The notes under the pieces were generated by a model. It worked only from the letters and a program-made list of their open reading frames with translations. It made no database searches and was not told where the DNA came from. The translations under genes and the position numbers were made by a program. Source: Paralvinella palmiformis (Eukaryota > Annelida > Polychaeta > Terebellida > Alvinellidae). Taken from it: a DNA stretch of 64,000 nucleotides. Below, in pieces: positions 22,380-34,639 of the stretch. Within the stretch, counting starts at the first letter, position 1, and every line of letters begins with the position of its first letter. The DNA lies in NCBI GenBank assembly GCA_025642065.1, contig JAODUP010000918.1:51001-115000 (forward strand), written 5' to 3'.

Positions 22380-25300
22380 ACTATATATTATAATATTATA
22401 TAGAAAGACAAATAATTTATGACTAAATGTGTAAGGACTATTTAAATATGTAAGCTCACATTCAGAGAAATTATTTCATGTGTAATTGATGGTTTATGTT
22501 GTATTGCTAAATAAAATTACATTTGACAACTTTCATATTTGATATAACTTATTACTGAAAAGTGGGAGAAGATACTCTTATTTTTAAAATAATGCTTACT
22601 CATTGAAAAGGTTTAAATTGAAATAGAACTTAGAACTGAAATAGAACAGCTTTCAGTACATAATTAGAGTGAATCATGTAAAGTATAAACTTAGCATAAT
22701 TGCACTGATGAATATTTGATGTTGGCTCAACAATAGAAACAAGTAATGCAATTTCTAACGATCCAAATATCAGTTGTTCAACGATTTCAGTAATATGCTG
22801 GGAATTTATTTCTGTTACTTAATAATCCCATTGATGTTTGTATTTCCATTAAAATGACAATGAAAATAGGATAAACATATATTATTTAACAAAGGTAATT
22901 AGGGGAATTAGCTCAGGATGCAAGTCGTAGGTGAGATAATTATCAAGCTCTAGACAGCGGCATGAAAATAAAATATTTACAGACTACTTTAAATTTGGTC
23001 TTTATGAGAAGGAAACAATAGCAACGCGATTTGTTATAGTATTGCCTAAGAGTAGGTGTCTCAGTAGATTTATATATGTCATGAAGCTACCTAATGACAC
23101 CATAAAACATCAGATCATAACAGCTTTATAGTTCAATCTTGGCTATTATATGACAATTAGCGAATCATTATTTATGTTGTATGACATTTTGTATACACCC
23201 CATCACCCGTGTGTTGTTTTACCAAATTGATACATAACTTTAAAGACCGTAATATCGCTAAGTGTCTATGATGTATTATGGTACACAATATCAGGCTGTA
23301 TTAAGTTTCGAGCTGTATACAAGTATTAAAGCAACTTCCTTCAAGATAAACTGACATTTATTGTCACCTTATAATGAATGTAATGCGTTTTTCTCAACTG
23401 CCCTACACATAAATGGGAAAATATTATTTAATGTCAAATACGACCTACCTCAGGATATCCTATGTTATAAGTTCCCTAAGTGTTATCAAGTTGTTAAAAT
23501 TAACCCCACTTGAGAACAAATTGTTAATCAGCTGCCAAATTAACAGTGACCTTCATTGAAGACCCTTCAGTAATAAATCTAATAATGGTAATAAAGGGAT
23601 GAGATGACGTCATAATAGTGATACATGGTACCTCAACTGAACGCTAATTTGTAGTTGATGTTTTTATTTAAAACATAAAGATTACACTTTCGTGAATTTC
23701 ATGTTATCTTTGTTTTAAAATTAATATTTCGATTTTTTATCCCAATCGCCACCTTACCTTTGTTCTAGGTCCTACCTGACTAAATAGAATTACTCATGAT
23801 TTATAAAAAAAGAACTAAAAGAGGGTTAAGTATAATTTAATAACAAACTGAAGAAAGGCTAAAATTATTAGATCCTAATACTGGGAATTACTGTAGTACT
23901 TTATTGCATTTATATGTTCATTTATTTTAAATACTGCACTCATATTCGCCGAAGAATCAAATGACTACAAAATTAACCGTCACCATTGATACAACTTCCT
24001 GTAAGTACTTGTTGTTGTGATTCGATGTTTCAGTTTGTCTGCACGGAATGCTTGTCAAATAAGGATCCACATGAATGAACGCATGTCGTTCGTGGTAACA
24101 GCTAAAATAACATGTACATCAAGCTTGACTCAGGTATTTGCCAATTAATGGTATAGACGATTTGTCAGAAATGATGATGTTATTTTGGTAAAGAACTTTT
24201 GCCTGTTTATATGAAGCTTTGACTTGTACCAATGTTGTTATCTACAGTGATGCTGAATGACTGATACTTGGATTTGAAAATACTTCACAAAAACTAGACA
24301 GCAACAAGACTTGTTCTGATGGTGGTAATTAATTAATTGAATTGTATTTGATTGATGCTACAACACACCGCAGATCAATTTTGTCATAACAGAGAAGAAC
24401 AAATAAATGAATGAATCAATTAAAATGACTATGTGCTGATAACACAGATGCCACCCACATACTGTTATAAAGTACCAGAATATTACAATATTTTGGGTAA
24501 ACTAATAAAACAATGTCACTTCGCTGTCTTTAGGATATTTAATTAGTTTACCTTGTAACCTGTTTTATGTTCGTCCCACGAAAGATTTCAAATCAACCTG
24601 ATTGTATACTTGTATTTTATAAGATGGTATACTTAATAAATGATCTATATTGTTTTGAGAATAACTTGCTGACATTATCTATGTGCCAGTCGAACTCTTT
24701 GTGACCTCTAAAGGTCAGTGCGGCTGGTCGTCCAATGGCCGTTTCCTGTTAGTGAACGGCCTGTAATCAGGTGATGGCGGTTTGTCGTCGGTGATCCATC
24801 GTTGGTCAGCTGGTCATAGGCTATCGTCCGGCCAACAGTTTAATGTAGCTATTCGGTCGAATCCATCGGAAATTGGATTACAAGAGCCAACTAAAACCGT
24901 ATCAAAGTATATATTTCCTCTTAGTCTTTAACATAACGATATCATTCACTACGCTATCTAGTAATTACTAATGACATCTGACGACTCACTTGATGTGAAC
25001 GTTGAGGATAATTATATAGATTTAATGAGAGCGTTAAACATATTTGTCCAATCAGCATATACCAAATTAAGTCTAACATGAACCATTATTATGCAAGCTG
25101 CTTTATTCGGCTGTTCTTTCATTTGTGTCCAATTGATGCGATAATTAGCATATGTCGAATAAAACCTGCCTTAGATTTTGCTCTTATCTAATCAATATTT
25201 GACAAAGTGATAGCGAGAACACCTGGTATACAAATATGTGAGTCACGAAATAAGTAATCTCAGCGTGTGACGAGAGCAGAGACCCAATGGCGTTATAAGG

Positions 25301-27230
25301 CTTCCAGACGCCACCTGAAGTTTTCAAACTTAAATGGTCGGTCTACCTTGATAAAGATGACAACATTTTAAAGTACCACATATCTCATTGTATATCCGTA
25401 TATATCAATTTCAAAGATGGCCACAAGAATTATGATTGCTAGAAAATGTGCACATTCGCTGTCTTATAGCGGTGTGCTTCCGTTCTTTTCAGTGTTATTA
25501 TGTCTTAAAATTAATGATGATGATTCTCAATATACGAGTAACTTTATTATATCGAAAAAATGCCGTCAACATGATACTAATTCGAAGAATTCAATGGCAG
25601 GACTGTTGTTCATCTTGATAATGCCTCTCGTCTTTGTTTGATATAGTATTTATGTCTAGGGTTTCTATGTATGACTAATTATATGCTCGCACAAAGGGGA
25701 ATTACAGTAATAATAGTTCTCTTATATATTAGGTTTAAAGCAGGTTTTAAGCAATTACTCTCTAAAGGGATTTAATTCATTAACCGAGACTGCCTGCGTG
25801 TACCAAAAAGATGTCGTGGGGGGGGGGGGTTGTTTACATCACTGAATAATGCGAGTACGCTATCTTTTTATGATGTGATATAGCAGGAGGCGAGACGTCA
25901 AACATGGCTTCGCTATCCGTCAGACGATGTCATTTAACTATAAATATGTAATCTCTGTAACTGATATCAGAGGCTCGGCTGAAATAAGTGGATTTTGTAT
26001 ATTGTAAAATGGCGAGTAATAAGTTTCATGTTTTTGGACGAAGAAATTATTTTCAAAATGTGAGACTTTTGATAACAAAATCAAATAAAACTAACGTCTT
26101 AACAATGTATCCGTTTTTGTTAAAGTAGAGATTTTTCTTTTAATTCAGCACGATTTAAATCACGTAAGCCGTAAAAATTCTGAATATGATGAACCCGGAC
26201 AATGAATTTGCCCAACTGCTGTACTAGGTGCGCCACTGAGCTCGATTCTTTTGGAGAATATTGACGCTATGGGAATTTTGTAATTATGATTATTATTATA
26301 TTATTAAGTATAAAAATGTATTTCCCATTCGAAAACTGCCAACATTTCTTTATAACTCGAATTCTTCGGATCGTTTTATGTTCTTCGTCAGTTACAGTAT
26401 TACAATTGTTGTTTATGAAAATAACACGGTGAAGCAGACGACTCTAGATACATTTACAGTGAGATATGATGTTTATGTTGTATTAGAAGAATCCACCGGC
26501 TTTCCATATTTTGGTTATCGTCTTCTTAATAAATAACAACAACAATAACAACAACAATAATTTAAAAAAAAAAGTAATTATATATCGAAGCTGCTGGGCA
26601 TCTTTTGACCTTTACGTCAGTAACTCGTTATATTTTTCTCAAATAATATAGGCTAGTTATGGTGTTGTAGCATTCAGGAAATTGACTATCAGTGGTCATA
26701 CCAGTGTTTTGGGAGTTGTTTGCAGAGAAGAAACTGGACCAGAGATAAAAATTAAATTGGACTCTCCTTACAGGATTGAGACTAATTGCAAACGTTCCAT
26801 CGCATTATATAATCTCCAACCAAAGAAACCTATAGGATATATTTACGATATTCCCATTTCCAGTAATAATGTCCAATTAGACTAGAGGAGAAGAATGTGT
26901 TACTGATATAAGAAGAAGCGCAATTCCTATAATGTCTGCTTAATTAATATTTGGTATTAAAGTTCACCAGATACTGAGATGTATAAAATATTGTATATTA
27001 AAATTACATAAGATCGTTCCATTTTGTTAATTTAATATGAATTATAGAAAGCGATTGCAGAAAGAGTGCCTTATGTTAACCTTTGGTTGGTGTATAAAGT
27101 CAACACTAACCATGATCCTTTTTGTAATTCTGTAAACGCTTCATACTATTTAAATGAAATCAGATGGGAAATATCTGTTTAATGGAGCACCACGCATTAT
27201 AATTTACACAAGTTTGTGATAAGCATACAT
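22380..27230. other. Noncoding stretch
   Basis: No supported gene. Open frames at 25417-25641, 26261-26536 and 26682-26885 (plus) are short and match no family I know. A locally GC-richer patch at 24690-24870 includes a 27-codon open segment (plus, ending TAA at 24763-24765) that could be exonic, but with no partner exon seen. A G10 run is at 25819-25829. Confidence 0.5.
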
Positions 27231-27237
27231 ACATACG

Positions 27238-27400
27238 TATATCCATCCATCCATCCATCCATTCACCCACCGACCCATCCATCCACCCATCCATCCACCC
27301 ATCCATCCATCCATCCAACCATCTATCCATCCATCCATACATTCACACATTCACACACGCGCACGCACACACATGCACACACACACACACGCACAAACAC

Positions 27401-27431
<31 letters not shown>

Positions 27432-27520
27432 AATCCATCCATCCATACATCCATATATCCGTAATTACATACATCCATACATACATCGAAACATCCATCG
27501 ATACATCCATACACACATAC
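27238..27520. repeat. Compound (CCAT)n - (CA)n - (CATA)n microsatellite
   Basis: CCAT repeats (27241-27335), then CACA/CACG runs (27345-27430), then CCAT/CATA repeats to about 27520. Open frames of Pro-Ser-Ile-His or Met-Asp-Gly-Trp type in this stretch, on both strands, are translations of the repeat and not genes. Confidence 0.97.
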
Positions 27521-27529
27521 CCATATATT

Positions 27530-29040
27530 AATCTATGCATTCATCCTCCCACTTAACCATCCAACCAATTATCTGTCTTTTTATTCATGCAACCAATTAA
27601 CTATCTTTCCATCAACTGCTACGTCCTAAACATCCAGTTGACATTAAGGGAAAGTGACACACGTCTGGACAAATACACAACCTAGATTTATAAAGAACTT
27701 TACTGGTCTTCTCTAGAACCGATATAGAGTGCACTATAACGAGTATGGTGGGATCTAGGACATTCAATTTAATACAATCTAGTACAATCCAATACATTAA
27801 TATCGGTGTCAATGAAATTTAGTATTAGGTGTCTGGTGCCTGTTAATTGAATATTAAGGCGGTTCAACGTTATTAAAACCAGTTTTTATACTCTCAGATC
27901 AAGGGTTTGGTTTTTAGTCGTTCTTAGCAACAATATTCCCGGAAATAACCTTTCTTTCAAATGTAATTTTTAAGCAGAGATAAAGATTACCATCTGCTAC
28001 TAACAATATAGGCATTTGAATGTACTGTCTATTTGTATCGCACCTTTTATTATTACAAACACAAAACAAACATTAAGCATAACTATTGTTAATTAGTGTT
28101 CCAATACATTAGTTGCCTAATTATAAAGTTAACCAGAAAATGTATAAGGTACCGTATTCATTGATTCCTAGAGAGTAAATCGATAGTTTGAATAAGTAAA
28201 TGTTGGCTAATTCTGTTTCTGTTCACTTCCATGATACTGTATGCAGAGGAAGAAGAATTTCGCTTTCTCAGCTGGAATATCGAATAGAGCGACAAGAAGC
28301 AGATATTATCCGATGTATTATCTGACTGAAGGTTTGTTGATGAACTAAATAACCCGGATTTTGTGTGTAGCATGTATACGATAATTGCTACCTGAAGTCC
28401 CTTAGGTATGTTAAATAAAGGAGTAAAGTGAAGTCAGTAAGAAAATATAATTGGTCCCGAGGTAATATTGGTCAGTAATGGACATAAAGTAAATGCTTAG
28501 ACATGGATAACATCCAACAAAAATACCATATATCACTCAACCTGTTAAGTTCAGTATAGGATGATAGGAGAAGCATCGTTATTTCATACGGCAAATAGGT
28601 TTTTGAATTTAACACTCAAGGAAATTCATTATGTAGAATGAACAAAGTGCATTAACCATCATTCGTATTTTTTGCATAAAGACCAATCGTACCTGATAAT
28701 AAATATGCATGTGCAGTTTGGTAAAAACATTTTAATACGATTTATAGACATAATTAAGTTTTAAAAGGAATTGAATAGGCATTTTGTTTACTCAATGATA
28801 TCATAGAGACTGTAACCAGTTTAGCATTTTATCAATACGCGATTCTTTATTACACTCGTAAAAGTTTAAAACTGGCAGTCATTCACATTTGTACTTTAGG
28901 GGTGTGGAGGTGCGACGTGACGTACCTAACAAACAAATGTTTTACCTATATTAAGTTCAAGTATTCTTTAGGAGCTGATACTTGTTAGAATGTCTTGGCA
29001 TTTCTTAGCATTTGCTATGTTTCAGTTATTTCAAAATTTT
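27530..29040. other. Noncoding stretch
   Basis: Nothing supported. A short TACAAT/TACAATC-type imperfect repeat is near 27770-27795. Confidence 0.5.
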
Positions 29041-29047
29041 TCAATAC

Positions 29048-29104
29048 TTTCTAGAATGTTCCACTCCTGTCTAGAATGTTCCAGTATTTTCTAGAATTTT
29101 CTAG
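29048..29104 (+). promoter_or_regulatory. 20-bp-periodic array of heat-shock-element-like motifs
   Basis: CTAGAATGTT, CTAGAATGTT and CTAGAATTTT begin at 29051, 29071 and 29091, exactly 20 bp apart. The first and third contain a full three-unit HSE (TTC-nn-GAA-nn-TTC: TTCTAGAATGTTC at 29049-29061 and TTCTAGAATTTTC at 29089-29101); the middle has two good units. A diverged TTAGAATGTC at about 28986 is similar. It may be a cis-regulatory HSF site cluster or only a short tandem repeat that resembles one. Confidence 0.5.
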
Positions 29105-29198
29105 TGTTGCAACCAGTTGGTGTATCTATAGGACTATACCTGCATGGGTCAACTTAGTATGTTCAGGTGCACTATGTCTTCATCGTGAAGCTGTTTAC

Positions 29199-29390
29199 AT
29201 TATGGCGATTCATTTTGAAACGTTTGTGGATTCTACAAAGCCAGTAAAGCATGGAATCAAAGAATGCACGACATTTGCACAAGCTTATGAACTATACCTT
29301 TGGCGTGAAGATTGGGAATCAAAACAAATAATAGGACCACACACATATGTTGGGTGCGAGTTCATTGTTCTTCAATGCCCATTGCCATAA
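29199..29390 (+). CDS. Small open frame downstream of the HSE-like array, unrecognised
   Basis: A Met at 29199 opens 63 codons (MAIHFETFVDSTKPVKHGIK...), ending before TAA at 29388-29390, with coding-like composition (YLWREDWESKQ). An in-frame upstream Met at 29076 would give 104 aa but runs through the HSE-like repeats. No signal peptide, domain or splice partner recognised. It could be a small gene, an exon or chance; it is noted because it starts about 100 bp after the HSE-like cluster. Confidence 0.25.
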   Translation: MMAIHFETFVDSTKPVKHGIKECTTFAQAYELYLWREDWESKQIIGPHTYVGCEFIVLQCPLP

Positions 29391-29399
29391 CCTAAATAT

Positions 29400-31370
29400 G
29401 TAGAGAATCACATACCCATGTGAATAACCGCAACTTCTGTAAGATGGATATTTCAAGGTTCAAGAAAACAAAACATTTACATGATATCACATATCGAGAC
29501 ATTACATCATCTATTGCTCCAGTTCCACACTCCGAATAACTGTCTATCCAGAGAGTACCTGCTAAACATTTGAAGAGTGAAGGCGAAACATATCGACTCC
29601 GAACAGTCTTTTAAACATCAGTTAAGTCATCACATACTAATCCCCACCTTGTAATAGTCTCATTTTCTTGATATTTCCTTTCTTAGCTGACTATTATTTC
29701 GCCGTGTTCGTCACTGATGTCCCCCGTAGTTTCACTAAAGACATTTAGGTGAGCATGGAGGAAATATCATTTAGGGACATCCGGCTTCCAAGGTTTTCTT
29801 AACTCTTATCAACCTTTCTATTAACTAATCGAATTCCCATTTGTTATTACCAAGGAAATCTTCAACCACTTTTCTAAACGACCTCCAAACGTTTTGTTCT
29901 TTTGATGTAATTCTTTCTTTCTTTCTTTTTTATTCATATTCTTGTGAAGAATATTGCGAACATCCAACCAGGTGAAATATCGCCTTCGATTTAGCTTTTG
30001 ACAGATGTGGAAATGTTGGAAATGTATTAAAGGCATCGCCTTCTTTTTTCGGTCTGAGCTTTCACAAACTATTTGAACAGCTCAAATTTGCCATGCCATA
30101 TAAGGACTTCCTTTAATTCTATAAAGTGCTAGGATTTCACGAAATCATCATCATTATCTGCATATTTGTTATTCGTCAAATGCTTTCTTTATGCGAACCG
30201 ATATCCGCTAGATGAATTTATGAGAATTGTTCACATGATGTTATGTAAGGAGCACTTTTAAAAGAAACATTTTTCGTTAAGAACAATTGTCTAGAAAAGA
30301 GCACGAACTCGCTTCCCCAGATTATTTATTTGATGAGTAATCTGGGTTTATATTAATGATTGGTGGTTCTCTGCGTTAATTCCGGATCCAACACGCCTGT
30401 TCCAGAGATTGGGTTTATTTTATCTTTCAGGTTCTGATATGTGTCAACTCACCGAGGTCAAGATAGATAGATATGATGATAGTATTTGATACTCCACCAA
30501 ATATCGCTGTTCGTATTATACTTTGGCAGAATAAGGCAGTGTTCTGAACATATATTGGAAAAAAATCGCTTCCTATCATGAAATTAATATTTGACAGGTG
30601 TATATTGTATTGTCATTTCTATCCGTTGAATTTGTTCATCCGAATGTTTAAATGGCTGCAGCTCAACCATTGAAGTTTAGGCAATCTTCACTGATTAATA
30701 GAAGTGTTGTCTCGTATCACCAGCAATCGAATATAATTAAGTTTATTTGGTTTCTAGGGCACAATTCAATTTTTTGAAAGTCAGTTACACATTATTCTAT
30801 AATCCTGATGATGTTAATTCATACACACGAAACACTCTATGCTCTTTGTGGTATATCACATTTCCATATCTTTTCCATTCTGTCCCGAAAAGGGACGAAG
30901 CAAAAGATTTTAAAGTTTATTTGTGATATGCATATCTATCTGAATACCAAAGTCTGACTGACTTTATAAATCTAATCATTATCCACATACGGGTAAGATG
31001 AACTGTTTAAGAAGGGTGCTTACCTGTCTGTTACAGTTGTGTTGGATATATGAGCTTATTTAAATCCGACACGTGGTTTTGGTATTTATATCATTTTAAT
31101 CCCATACTAAGAGATATTTATATTTATCTTTCTTGAATAGGTCCACTCTAGATGATACATTTCTATTATACTGTATTAATATAATTTAGCTGAAGTAATT
31201 CATCGAATAAACAATAAGTTAGTTATATCTAAAATATTAAACTGATATTTGACGCAAAACAAAATAGTGCAAAACGGAATGAACAAATTTGAGAAATATT
31301 ACCTATACGCTGGCATTGATTTCTGAAAAAGAAGTACCAGTTAATGCATGCGAGTATATGGTTTATGTGA
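29400..31370. other. Noncoding stretch
   Basis: Nothing supported; a short CTTT-rich run near 29912-29930. No coding-like frames. Confidence 0.5.
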
Positions 31371-31377
31371 TACATAT

Positions 31378-31378
<1 letters not shown>

Positions 31379-31423
<45 letters not shown>

Positions 31424-31465
31424 GTGTGTGTGTGTGTGTATGCGTGTGCGTGCGTGCGTGTGGTA
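31379..31465. repeat. (CT)n then (GT)n/(GTGC)n compound microsatellite
   Basis: About 38 bp of CT, then TG-rich runs. Open frames crossing it are repeat translations. Confidence 0.95.
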
Positions 31466-31469
31466 GTAG

Positions 31470-32380
31470 TGAGTGAAAGGGCACAGTTACAGAGAATGAC
31501 TAATCGTGAATAAAACCCCTGGAAAATTAAACATGATTAGTGACTGCATGCTACGGCGCTGAATGTTTATAAACTTTCCCTTTTGAGTTCGGAAATGACT
31601 ATTTAATTTTCGAAAAAGGAATGTTATTACTGTATCTTTTTAATGCCAAGCAAAACATTATTTAATCAATTAAGGCCAGAATGTTATCTACACTCTTATG
31701 CATCATACAAACAGACACAGATACATATTGACACTCTTACATGCCACACACACACACATAATACATACGAACGTCCTTCAACACTTCGCAACTCAAGTTT
31801 TAGATTTTATTATCATTTTCCTGGAAACGATCAGTCAATCTGACAGGCAAATAAGGAAACGCAGTAAACATGTTCATGAAATATGATATGTAATTGGATG
31901 GATATGATAAGGTCAAGGCCATAAAAGTCACTTTGTATACATCTTATGAAGTGATAACTTGTAATAAACATAAATCTACAGCAAGCGTGGCTGGTAATGA
32001 TCCACACACCTCCCCACGCACGCACACACACACACACACACAATTACACTTCAACTATAGCTTTAGTACGTATATCGACACACATTAATCCTAGTTTGAA
32101 AAAGGTAATATATAATTTTAACAGCGCCGAAAGCTATGTCGTCTAAACTATTGGCTTTATTAGAGGTAGGTGCCATCTTGGTTTGATAGTGGGACAGGTT
32201 CTATATAAACCAGAGTTTGATCACCTGCAACTATGGATGTATAAAACATTTCAACATCCCTACTTTAAGAGTGCAAGTTTAACATATCCAATGAATACGT
32301 TAATTAAATTTGGACGGAATATTGTATATCAATAGGTCATTTATGTATATTTTCAACTAATCATATACATATTTGTACGA
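31470..32380. other. Noncoding stretch with (CA)n runs
   Basis: CA runs near 31745-31758 and 32015-32041. No supported gene. Confidence 0.55.
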
Positions 32381-32383
32381 ACT

Positions 32384-32605
32384 GACATTTGAAGTGGGAT
32401 GTAAAGTTTATTTAGTATTGCTTTGAAGAAAGACGTAGCAACAAAAAATAGCTTAAATGTGGATGATTAACCAACTAACATAAATATTCTCACAACTGCC
32501 GTGATCGGACTTTAGTGTGTTACTCTCAATCGCTACACATGTCTCAGCATAAAAAGAAGCCATCCTGGATTCAGTCCCCGGAAGAATCGTTCAGAGTTTT
32601 AATTC
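32384..32605 (+). repeat. Dispersed repeat R1, copy without SINE
   Basis: It shares TAGTATTGCTTTGAAGAAAG, ATTCTCACAACTGCCGTGAT, CACATGTCTCAGCA and CTGGATTCAGTCCCC with 62759-63375, in the same order and orientation. The copy at 62.8 kb is interrupted by a full SINE-A; this one is the uninterrupted paralogue. Element class unknown. Confidence 0.75.
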
Positions 32606-32829
32606 ACGGTTCGGCTCGAGAGAGTTATTTTCTGGATATTTTTAGCTTAGGTTTGTTAATATACCTGGTGTAAATAAAACCGCACAATATTTGATTAGTA
32701 TAAGGCATAATGTTTAAATGCAGTATTATATAGTAAACATGATGAAGTGGACATATCATAATTACCTGCAGTATTGTATAGTGAACACTATTTTTATATC
32801 TGTAAATTATTGTGATGTGTAGATTTCGG

Positions 32830-33112
32830 CTGGTCTGCGATACTACGAATGGCACGTCTGCATTATAATAGCATACATTCAACAATTTTCCCATATGAGT
32901 GTAACCTAATTACTCACAATATGGGACAATATTCTACCCGCAGCTTAATACCCATGGAGATGCCTGCCGGAGTAACAAACGACTCCAGGTGTATAAATCC
33001 ATCAAGCAGCATTGTATGAATTAATAGGTCATTTCGCCAGACCAAATAAGAGGACAACAATATAGATTCTACATTATACATAACAAAACTAATAGACTCA
33101 AACATGTTGTAA
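32830..33112 (-). repeat. Dispersed repeat R2, copy 1, with a 63-codon open frame
   Basis: About 80% identical by eye over about 270 bp to 57425-57700, same orientation. Both copies keep an open frame on the minus strand (here 32914-33105) with roughly two-thirds identical residues (VESILLSSYLVWRNDLLIHT here, VESVLLSSYVVWGNELLIHT there). Many differences change the amino acid, so selection on the protein is not evident. No family recognised. Confidence 0.7.
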
Positions 33113-34019
33113 TTACGACATAAATTTCTTACAATTATTAAATTCTAGGACCGCCGCCCGTACGTAAAAGCGATATTTCGGACAGCAGCAATTCTACGAT
33201 CTCATTCGCGCTTTCTTTCACACAAAGAAGACGGAAAACTCGATGTATTTTACTGCTAGGTCTAGCAGAATTTGTCTCAACCATATAATATATATATATC
33301 GTGTAACACGCGCCAGTATTGAACTGCGAAAGGCACAGCTTAATTGAGTCACTGGTTCATTGAGTCACGATTCCATCGCTACTGGCTTATATAGCAATTC
33401 CCGGACCAGAGACCCAGCGTGATACTTGCGGCCAGGCATCAGCTATCTGATCGTATCAATACGTAATTGATAGCTCTAAAGATAATTTTTTTCTGACTAA
33501 CTTAGTATTATCTTTTCATATCGATGCACGCCCGCTTATATAAATCTATTCATATCTCGTCTGGATATTATGTCATCGTTTTATCATTTATTCATTATTC
33601 CTAGCAATCTGACATTATCTTTTCAATATTTATTAGTTAATTCTAAATAATATGATGCCTGCCGCTTACTGTATCACCCTGCGTATGTTTCCCGGAACTG
33701 TATAAAGCCTATCTTTCACCGGTTGTCTGAATACTAACGATTTGGTAATTGTCGAGGTTAACACTGAACCGGGCAAATCGGTATACTTTACAATAAGTGT
33801 AATACGAACTCTGGATCGAATTAGATCCGATGTCTTGCACGGGCAATGGTTGTTTTATGATACAACTATAGCGGCACGAACTCAGAACATTAACATCTAA
33901 ACATCCTTTGAGACAATCCCCCCATACGTCTATACGTAAATAAAACTATACATATATAAATCTAAATATATATTATGCAGTATTGCTACTTTTTAAAGTC
34001 ACATCGCTGCTGCCATATT

Positions 34020-34390
34020 TAGGTAGTGTACATCTTATCACGTGTTCAACAAACTATATTGTTGATGAACTCGCCGAGGACCTATTAAAGTTCTAATGTC
34101 GGACGTCTATCGATACGGTGGATATAGGTAAAATTTTAATAAAGCTCATGTCAGCAACTTGGGTGTCGAAATGTTCTATGTATAGTTTGTTTTGAATCAC
34201 AGAAAATTACTATTGAGTGTAAACAGTGGTGTCAAAGTAGTTACCTTGTGTATGTATTAAATCGCCATTGGCATACACGTATTATTTACTGCGAGCTGTA
34301 GTGTCAAATGATATTTTTTGTACGTAGCCTACATGTAGCCGCTTCCCTGTTGGCGTGACATATTTGTCGCGTATGAAATGCAGGCTGATG
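34020..34390 (+). repeat. Dispersed repeat R3, copy 1 (inverted relative to 57 kb)
   Basis: Collinear with the reverse complement of 56765-57195: AGGTAGTGTACATCTT, GAAATGTTCTATGTATAG, TGTCAAARTAGTTA, GTAGCCTACA, CCGCTTCCCT and GTGACATATTT occur in the same order. About 75-80% similar by eye in aligned blocks. Confidence 0.75.
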
Positions 34391-34546
34391 GACAACTCAG
34401 GCGCATGTTTAGGTCTACGTAGGTATAGATATGTAGAGGTGTACAACATTTTATAATCAGATTGATGTATGTATAGTCTTATTTATGTATAGGTTTATGG
34501 AGGTATTGGTCTCAAAGAATGTTTAGATGTTGATGTTCTGAGCCGG

Positions 34547-34550
<4 letters not shown>

Positions 34551-34587
<37 letters not shown>

Positions 34588-34630
34588 TGTGTGTGTGTGT
34601 TTGTGTTTGTGTGTGTGTATGTGTGTGTTA
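34551..34630. repeat. (TA)n then (TG)n microsatellite
   Basis: About 34 bp of AT/TA followed by TG-rich sequence. Confidence 0.95.
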
Positions 34631-34639
34631 TGTCACTCA

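Noticed and set aside
23604..23612. CRE-like TGACGTCA
   Set aside because: A single 8-bp match far from any recognised gene start; not enough to call a regulatory site.
26261..26885. Two adjacent open frames of 91 and 67 codons
   Set aside because: No recognisable domain, weak coding composition and no clear splice sites joining them.
27216..27540. Pro-Ser-Ile-His and Met-Asp-Gly-Trp repeat proteins, and a CRISPR-like appearance
   Set aside because: These are plain CCAT/CA microsatellites; there are no spacers or conserved repeat units of CRISPR type.
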